Origin: Tetradesmus obliquus
Taxonomy: Eukaryota; Chlorophyta; Chlorophyceae; Sphaeropleales; Scenedesmaceae
NCBI GenBank assembly: GCA_030272155.1
Contig: CP126193.1
Coordinates: 3,286,001-3,350,000, forward strand
Length of the DNA stretch: 64,000 bases
Reading direction: 5' to 3'
In this document: piece by piece, positions 58,122 through 64,000 of the stretch
How the letters are laid out: every line of letters starts with the position of its first letter
How positions within the stretch are numbered: position 1 is the stretch's first letter
Program-made: the position numbers and the translations under genes
The notes under the pieces: model-generated
What the model was told of the DNA's origin: nothing
The model's database searches: none
What the model saw: only the letters and a program-made list of their open reading frames with translations

Positions 58122-60133
58122 AGCTGCTGCTCACCATGGCATACTTGGCCAGCGCCTCGGTGAACTTGCCATCCCGAACATGCCGCAACGCCAACAAGCA
58201 TAAACGTGTGCGCCTGTGCCTGCTGCACCTGCTGCCGCTGCTCACCATGGCGTACTTGGCCAGCGCCTCGGTGTACTTGCCCTCCCCAAACAGCGCGTTG
58301 CCCTCCTTGCGCCGCCGCTCCGCTGCCTCCAGCCGCTCCTCGTACAACATCGTGCGGCGGTCCACGCCCTGACAGGACACGACAGCAGCAGCAGCAGCAG
58401 CAGCGGTGTCAGCAGGTTCTTGTGCTGCGGCTACATGTAGCCACGGGAGGAAGCCTGCTGCACGTGCTCCTTGATGCGCAAACCTTGATGCAGGAACTGC
58501 TGCTGCTTACAAGATCGTTGACCATGCATCACACAGCAATGCGAACAGTGTGTTGGTATCTGCTGGTTGAATTGTGCCGACCCCTGCTGTGAAGAGCACT
58601 GCTGCTGGCATCGGTCATGTGCCAGGGCACCTCACCCGTGCCTGCCCCTGCTGATAACATTCACCGCCTGCAGCTCCTGCACACACGCCAACTACTGCTT
58701 GCACGAGCCGCCGCACTGTAAGCCACAGCATGGTGGCAGGGGCCCCAGCAAGCCATGTGAGTAAGCATCATGTTGCATTGTGCTTTTGCAAAATGCTGCA
58801 CCTCCTTACAGCAACTGCACCAGCCAGCTGGCCTCACCTCTGCTGGCGGCTCCCAGGCGATCACGCCCACCTCGTACACCAGCAACATTATGTGCCACAT
58901 CACATGCCGCAGCACTGCACCAGCCAGCCGGCCTCACCTCTGCTGGCGGCTCCCATGCAATCATGTCCACCTCATACACCAGCTGGCAGGAGGGGGGCAC
59001 ACTCGGGAAGCTGAAGCTGCCTTTCTCGCCATAGCCATAGGCAGGGTCTGTGACGTACACTGCTGCGCGCTCGCCGGCGCGCATGGTGGCGACAGCCAGG
59101 TTGAGGCCTGTTGCGCGCTGCGTGGTGTCTATTGCATGTGGTGAAAAAGTGTGTAAAAGGAGTGAGAGCAGGTGAGGGGTGAAGCGCAGGGTGATGGCAT
59201 GTGCTGCTTCCTGCAAGCTACCAACTACAGCTGTTGAGCAATCAAAAATTTAAGTTTGTCGCTGTACAGTGTGATGGACCTGTAAAGCAGGAGCTTGCTG
59301 GGTTTGCTGGTGTATAAACATTCCCCTGGCGCTGGGCATCATCTCAACAACAGAGCGTCTGCCGCACTGCTGATGGCATGTGCAGCTTTCTGCAAGCTAC
59401 TGACAGAGCATTTCAAGAAGCTTGCTGCTAATTCTGCTTCAGGCAATGTGGCAATGCAGGGAGTCTGCTGCACAGCTGCTGTTGCCTAACGCTGCAACTG
59501 CTGCTGCTACCTGTCTGTCAGCTGAATGGCGTGTAGAGCACCAGGCCTGGAAAGCCTGCCAAGCTAGATCAGCCACAGGGCAAAACACACAAGTCGGTTA
59601 CAACACGAGCCTGTTGCTGCGCACCTCTGCCTGCCACCACAATGTAGGGCTCTGCTGCTTGGCTGTCCTCCTTGCTGTTCAAAAACACATCGCCACTGGG
59701 CAGGCAGCGTCCAATGAAGTGCACTGCGAACGGGCAGAAGTACACGACAGTACAACAGTTGAGCCAAGATGTTGGGCTGGCATTGCATGTCGTGCTGCGC
59801 CGCTGCTGCTGATGATGTAGCATCTGCTGCACATGCAAGTGCACAGGCTGGGCTGCAGCATCTGCCAGCACGGACACATTTGCTTACACAGCAAAGGTGT
59901 TTATGAACAAAGCTATGTCATTTAAGAATGCTTTTCAAACGATTCCTGCACTCACCGAGGCATCTGGCGTGCAGCATTGGAATTTCTCCTGAGCCTTCTG
60001 TCAGGATGTGCTTCAGCACACCCCCATCCTCCGTTACCTGGACGCAGTCCTCGGGAGGCGACAGAGGCACTGTTATGGGTGGTTGTGGTGGACCTGCATC
60101 CTGCTCATGTTCCTCGTGCGTTGGCTGCTCCAT
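56214..60133 (-). CDS. FKBP42: membrane-anchored FKBP-TPR immunophilin (FKBP42/TWISTED DWARF1-like)
   Basis: Seven phase-consistent exons (60133-59956, 59723-59625, 59128-58938, 58368-58246, 57881-57729, 57386-57274, 56640-56214) give 427 residues. An acidic N terminus leads into an FKBP domain (GGVLKHILTEGSGE; VHFIGRCLPSGDVF; LAVATMRAGERAAVYV; GYGEKGSFSFPSVPP; LVYEVDMIAWEP). Three TPR-type helical repeats follow: RRRKEGNALFGEGKYTEALA; YCDEDFMLQLHGPHLDKAEE with PVYLNMAAVQLKQGDFAAA; and PKHIKALFRRGKARAGMGR. A charged helix comes next (DREVQRELLALKRLQKEEQK). A low-complexity linker ends in a hydrophobic C-terminal anchor (FALLAALLGWLGQLLGLVK). Order and motifs follow Arabidopsis TWD1, which chaperones ABCB transporters with HSP90; its FKBP domain lacks high isomerase activity. 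The alga's client is unknown. Partial exon copies lie in three introns. Confidence 0.9.
56955..57312 (-). repeat. copied end of FKBP42 exon 6 with donor
   Basis: The exon 6 end and its donor (57265-57312, gene strand GAGGACCTCAGCAGCGCAAC then ACT/GTGAGTGG) recur at 56955-56998 in the downstream intron with few changes. Flanking intron motifs (CACCGTACTATCAGCAGG at about 56768 and 57110) are also shared, so a unit of roughly 310-340 bp was duplicated. In the copy the exon end keeps an intact GT donor. Confidence 0.8.
58078..58122. repeat. (CTG)n run next to the copied FKBP42 exon 4 end
   Basis: About 14 CTG units (CAG on the gene strand) directly follow the copied donor at 58125. They suggest replication slippage or recombination at triplet runs as the source of the duplication. 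Confidence 0.8.
58125..58285 (-). repeat. copied end of FKBP42 exon 4 with donor
   Basis: The end of exon 4 (58237-58285, coding for GKYTEALAKYAM, then GTGAGCAGC) recurs at 58125-58174 as GKFTEALAKYAM with the same donor. No AG acceptor precedes the copy closely, so it is probably not an exon by itself. Confidence 0.88.
58817..58983 (-). repeat. copied end of FKBP42 exon 3 with donor
   Basis: The end of exon 3 (58917-58983, coding for LVYEVDMIAWEPPAE, then GTGAGGC) recurs 100 bp downstream at 58817-58883 as LVYEVGVIAWEPPAE with the same donor. The copy differs at several third positions and at two residues. Confidence 0.9.
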
Positions 60134-60575
60134 GACTGAGAACTCTCTCGTGTTGTAGTACAGACGATGCAAGCAAGCTGCGCTGCGGTTGATCAATGCG
60201 TCTGTTGCTTGAAAGATGATGTACGCATGCAAATGCGTATTCTGAAATGGATAGCACCGTGCGCCGTGCAACGTACAAGAAACTCCTACCGTAGTAGAAG
60301 GAAGGCCGAGTGACTGACAATGTGACAGCTGTGAAGCTGCTTGTGGACGCTAACTAATCAACCACTTTTTAGTAGATGATAAGATCAACGAAATTGAGCT
60401 GCTGATGAAGCCTTGCAGGAATGACAACCGCTTGATCAGTGCTGTACAGCAGATGCAGGCTCTCATCACTTCAAGTCGTGTGCACAGCTTGCCTATTGCA
60501 AGGCCTAGGCACTGCTGCACGCATCTGAATAAGGCTACAAAGCGCTGCTCAGCTGCAGCAAGCAGCACAGGAGCA
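60134..60575. promoter_or_regulatory. shared upstream region, FKBP42 and Ap4A phosphorylase genes
   Basis: There are 442 bases between divergent start codons. An in-frame upstream ATG at 60405 exists for the plus-strand gene and would shorten the shared region to about 270 bases. Confidence 0.4.
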
Positions 60576-62351
60576 ATGCCAGCTCAGGAGTGCTCTGCGC
60601 TATGGAGCAAGGTGCTGCAAGTGTACGACGCTGCGCAGGCCAGCGGAGCAGCGACAAAAACAGACACCCAGGTGACAATTGTTCAACTGCTGTGTAAACT
60701 CAACATCATGCAGCAAGCCATTCATCTACGAAGGGCTGTTGTTGGCTGGTGTTGAGGTTGCTGCCTGCTGGCGCTTGGCAGGTGACCACGTGCAGCGATG
60801 CTGGCGTCACGTTTGTGCTCAGGATTGCAGCCGCCCTCAAGGCAAAACCCAAGGGCCTGTCAGGCAGGTGAGGTTTAAAGCGTTGTGCATCCATTGCACG
60901 AGATACAAAGATGCGCAAGGCACACACACACACACAGCAGCGCTTTTCATATCCTCTGGCAGAAGTAGTGTGTACTTCACCTCCCCTAAGCCCTCGCGGT
61001 TGGTGTGCCATTCACCATCTCAACAACCATGATGCTTGTCCTTGCGCATGATCTGTGCATCTGAAGCAGCGCCGCTGGCCCAGCAGCAGCACCAGGCAGC
61101 CAGCCAAGCAGCCAGCAGCAGCAGCAGCAGCAGCAGGGGCCCCCGCCCGGCTTCCGCAACCCGTTCCTGCCTTATGAGGAGGCACTGTGGGTGCAACACC
61201 TCTCGCCCAGCCACACGCTGCTGCTGAACAAGTTCAATGTGGTCCCACACCACGTGCTAGTCGTCACGCGGCAGTTTGAGTCGCAGCAGGACCCTCTCAA
61301 CGCACGCGACCTGGCAGCAACGCAGCAGGTGCGCTGCAGGCCAGACCTGCGCGCCAACAACGCACACTCTAGCTTGCGGCAGCGATGTTGCGTTTGCATC
61401 GTCGCACAGAGCTTTGGATAGGCAGGCACTGATTGATCCTGCAGCAGCGGCATGCACCCACTGTTGTTCAGCGTACCTGCAGCCAGCCTTGGTAATGCAA
61501 GGTTCCGGTGCCTGTGCAACTTCTGCTTGCATGTCCCGTGCAGGTGCTGGCTGCCATGCCTCGCGGCGGCGTTGCATTCTACAACTGCGGGGAGCACTCA
61601 GGGCGCAGCCAGCCGCACAAGCACCTGCAGGTGTGATGCTGCAGGGGGCTAGCCAGTTGCTCTCAGTGTAAGCCGGCTGGGCAGATGTCCAGTAGTTTGA
61701 CTGGACATAAGGCAGCTTGACTAGGGGTGTTGGCTTGGTAGGATACCGGCCCCTGCAGATGCTGTGGTGTTTCTGGCAGTGCTTCAAGCTGCCCGCAATG
61801 CGTGGATGTGCAGCTGTTGCAGGACACTTTGCAGTGGAGCTGCGAGCTTGATGCTGACAATTTTTTTTCTGCCGCACCAGATTGTGCCACTGCCTTTCAA
61901 CGAAGAGGAACAGCAGCAGACTGGCGTTGCTCAGCCACCTGTGCAGCAGCTCATAAATGCAGCACAGGCAGCTGCTGGTGCACAGCCGCTGCAGCCATTC
62001 CCTGTGAGGCAGCTTCCCTTCAGGGCTTATGCAGTTGCGCTAGATAACAGGTGGGTGCTGCAGTCGTTGAGAATGTGCGCCGCTTTGAGGCAGGCACACC
62101 ATGTGCTTTGTGCAGCGTTTGCTGGAGGAACAACAGGCAGGCACCATTCAGCATGCCAAAGGGCACGGCAGTGCATGCCCACCTGGATGCAGGCATCTAC
62201 CTACCAAAGCATGTACCTGCCAAAGCACCTATTTGCCAAAGCATCTACTTGCCAAAGCACATTGCGCTTGTGGGTGGCCGATGATTATAGGTGGCCATTT
62301 AAATCAGGCCCCCTCTGCTGCGCTTGCTGATGACCTGCACATGCCTGCCTG

Positions 62352-62387
<36 letters not shown>

Positions 62388-63104
62388 CAGCACGACTGCT
62401 GAGCAGTTGGAGGCAGCTGCCAGCCAGCTGCTGGCACACTGCCAGGCAGGGCTGCCTGCGCCTGTGTCATATAACGTCATTCTAACAAGGGAGCTGATGC
62501 TCATGGTGCCGCGCAAGCAGGAGTCCTGCGGACGCATTGCCATCAAGTGAGTGCATGCAGGTTGCAGTGCGGAGTCGGCATGGCAGCAACCTTGGTGAAG
62601 GAAAGGGACATTGTACTGGCGCGCTCCATGCTGTGTTGTTGATGCCACTGCAGCAAGTAGTGTCAAGTTGACTGTTGGGGCATGCCAAGGCCTGCACGTT
62701 CCGTCATCAGTCGACGGATGGATCAGAGTTTGATGCAACCGTTGCAGACGCCTTCTGCTTCCAGTGGAAGCACCTGCAGAGCATGTGAAGCTAACTGCTT
62801 TGCAAGCTGTTTTGATGGCATGCTGCAGCTTGAGCTCATGTGCAGACCGCATCACTAGACTGCTTACACACATCGAGATGCAAAACCTCTGTCAACATGT
62901 AACACCCTTGTTCACTCATTCTAGAACTACTGCTGCTGTGCCGTGGCATGCGCCGTCTACTTCTGCAGCTCGCTTGGCTTTGCTGGCACCATCCTGCTGC
63001 GCTCCCAGGATGACCTGCAGTTCACGCAGCAGCAGGGGCCCATGAGCATGCTGGCTGAAGTGGGGCATCCGTGGAGCAGTGAGCCCGCAGAGGCAACGAT
63101 TTGA
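60576..63104 (+). CDS. Ap4A phosphorylase (ATP adenylyltransferase, HIT-like)
   Basis: Seven phase-consistent exons (60576-60671, 60782-60867, 61067-61328, 61544-61630, 61881-62050, 62391-62546, 62969-63104) encode 330 residues, near the 320-330 of yeast Apa1/Apa2. An in-frame ATG at 60405 would add 57 residues; I prefer 60576 because the extension has no family resemblance. Motifs include NPFLPYEEALWV, LLNKFNVVPHHVLVVTRQFE, the active site SGRSQPHKHLQ (167-177, with the H-x-H-x-Q triad at 173-177), VPLPF, SYNVILTRELMLMVPR and INSLGFAGTILLRS. The enzyme splits diadenosine tetraphosphate with phosphate to ATP and ADP, removing a stress-linked nucleotide; a soluble cytosolic or organellar location is expected. 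A long Gln/Ser run interrupts the N-terminal part. Confidence 0.88.
62342..62385. repeat. (CCTG)n microsatellite before an Ap4A phosphorylase acceptor
   Basis: About ten CCTG units end directly in CGCAG/C, the acceptor of the exon at 62391. This is the same arrangement as at 31816-31863 in the GST gene. Confidence 0.85.
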
Positions 63105-63676
63105 GAGAAGCATCTTCTGTGGTGTTGGCTAGGCTAGTCAGCAAATGAACCCGGGACACCACAGATGTGCCGACAACCCAAGATCCTGACTGCGTGTACT
63201 TGCTCCATCTCCTGCAAGCAACCCTCTTTCGCTTTCTAGTTTTTATTGAGGGACGTATTCATTCGTGCTGTGCGCATCCAGGTGAATCAGTTGAACAGTT
63301 GTGTCCCACCGGCCACACGGCGTGCGTGCACGTGCGCTTCAGCTGTTTCTCTGGGCTCGACGTAGTTCACTATGGCTGAAAGATGTGCAACACAGTTTTC
63401 AAGGGGGAATCACTCTGCATATGCGGGCGTCACTGAGTGTTCGCAGGGACAAGACCCTGCACATCATGCCGCGTCGTCAACGGTTTGCTTCTGACCTAAT
63501 CCTTCAAAGGCTAAGTCGATAGCCATTCAGCGAGTGACGAGCAACTTTGAATTGGCGAATGGTGCATGTCTTCAACAATGAACGACGCTCAGTCATGCAA
63601 CAGCTAGACTAGCCTGAAATATCGCAGTGCTGCGTGAGGCACCGTACGGAAAGCGATAGCAGCGGCACCAGCCATC
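63105..63676. other. intergenic region after Ap4A phosphorylase
   Basis: The 3' UTR is followed by about 400 bases of lower CAG content. I see no coding exon and no TGTAA within it. Confidence 0.4.
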
Positions 63677-64000
63677 ATGCTGTTGTGCTTCTCTGATACA
63701 AGAGCCGAGCAGGCGTTTCAGCTTCATTATGGCTGGCCGGCGTGCGCAGTGGGCCTCGCCACAGCCTCCATGGGCTTGCTTGCTCATGCCATGTACCTGC
63801 TGCGCGCGCTGCTGCTGCCTGATGAGGTGTGTGCATTCGCTCCCCAATTCTGGCACTTTGCACCTTCAATGGCAGCTGGAGCATTCTAATTGACGCTGTA
63901 TGCTCTGCTGGGATGGAGCCGCTTTGTTGTGGGCAGGGGATTGCACAGCGTGTGGCACCGCCTCCTGTTTGCAACAGATGTGCTGTTTTACAGCAGGCCC
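63677..64000 (+). CDS. 5' part of a membrane-protein gene, cut by the window end
   Basis: A first exon of 50 codons (63677-63826) ends in GATGAG/GTGTGT. It encodes FSDTRAEQAFQLHYGWPACA, then VGLATASMGLLAHAMYLLRA, a hydrophobic segment typical of a first transmembrane helix. Sequence from about 63910 to the end reads in one frame as SRFVVGRGLHSVWHRLLFAT, which may belong to the next exon, but I could not fix its acceptor. Family and function are unknown. Confidence 0.4.

Noticed and set aside
58125-58174. Copied FKBP42 exon 4 end as a separate mutually exclusive exon
   Set aside because: No AG acceptor or pyrimidine tract precedes it, and it would duplicate only part of a TPR helix. I treat it as a partial copy.
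1-64000. tRNA, rRNA, CRISPR or bacterial operon features
   Set aside because: No cloverleaf, rRNA-like conserved block, spaced direct-repeat array or ribosome-binding-site spacing was seen. The window is eukaryotic nuclear DNA.

Overview
The window is nuclear DNA of a green alga, most likely a chlorophycean of the Sphaeropleales or a relative (inference). The grounds are GC-rich genes with many short GT-AG introns, CAG/CTG microsatellites almost everywhere, long Gln/Ala/Ser homopolymers in proteins, TGTAA poly(A) signals behind several stop codons, and a beta-carotene ketolase of the algal BKT type. I saw no rRNA, tRNA, CRISPR array or bacterial-type operon. Exon models below were built by eye from splice sites and reading phase; models called phase-consistent keep one open frame across every junction.

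Layout. 1.4-6.0 kb (-): secreted/membrane beta-helix protein. 6.8-12.9 kb (+): MscS-type mechanosensitive channel with an EF-hand. 15.2-15.9 kb (-): 93-aa protein resembling a MICOS subunit. 16.7-20.3 kb (+): TRIP4/ASC-1 homologue without an ASCH domain. 20.9-22.8 kb (-): internally duplicated multi-pass membrane protein. 23.4-25.9 kb (+): SET-domain lysine methyltransferase. 26.3-28.7 kb (+): beta-carotene ketolase. 30.1-32.6 kb (+): glutathione S-transferase. 33.2-37.0 kb: repeat island with palindromes and a complete four-exon gene for a zinc-finger/Rep-like protein of foreign codon style. 37.2-38.7 kb (-): intronless membrane protein. 39.2-43.9 kb (+): PA-TM-RING ubiquitin ligase. 46.2-51.4 kb (+): 1,586-aa poly-Gln protein. 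56.2-60.1 kb (-): FKBP42/TWD1-like immunophilin. 60.6-63.1 kb (+): Ap4A phosphorylase. 63.7 kb to the end (+): first exon of a truncated membrane-protein gene.

Most genes are unrelated housekeeping or membrane functions. The nearest thing to a functional neighbourhood is ketocarotenoid synthesis (BKT) next to a GST, which is suggestive only. Five head-to-head gene pairs share upstream regions of about 0.4-0.8 kb.

Two things stand out. First, exon/intron boundaries have been tandemly copied into neighbouring noncoding DNA in several genes: the RING ligase carries five extra copies of the acceptor plus transmembrane-exon start, FKBP42 has three copied exon ends, and TRIP4, GST and the poly-Gln gene have comparable cases. 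Second, the 33-37 kb island holds an apparently complete, intron-bearing gene of a possible rolling-circle (HUH/Rep-like) mobile element, framed by repeated end modules.
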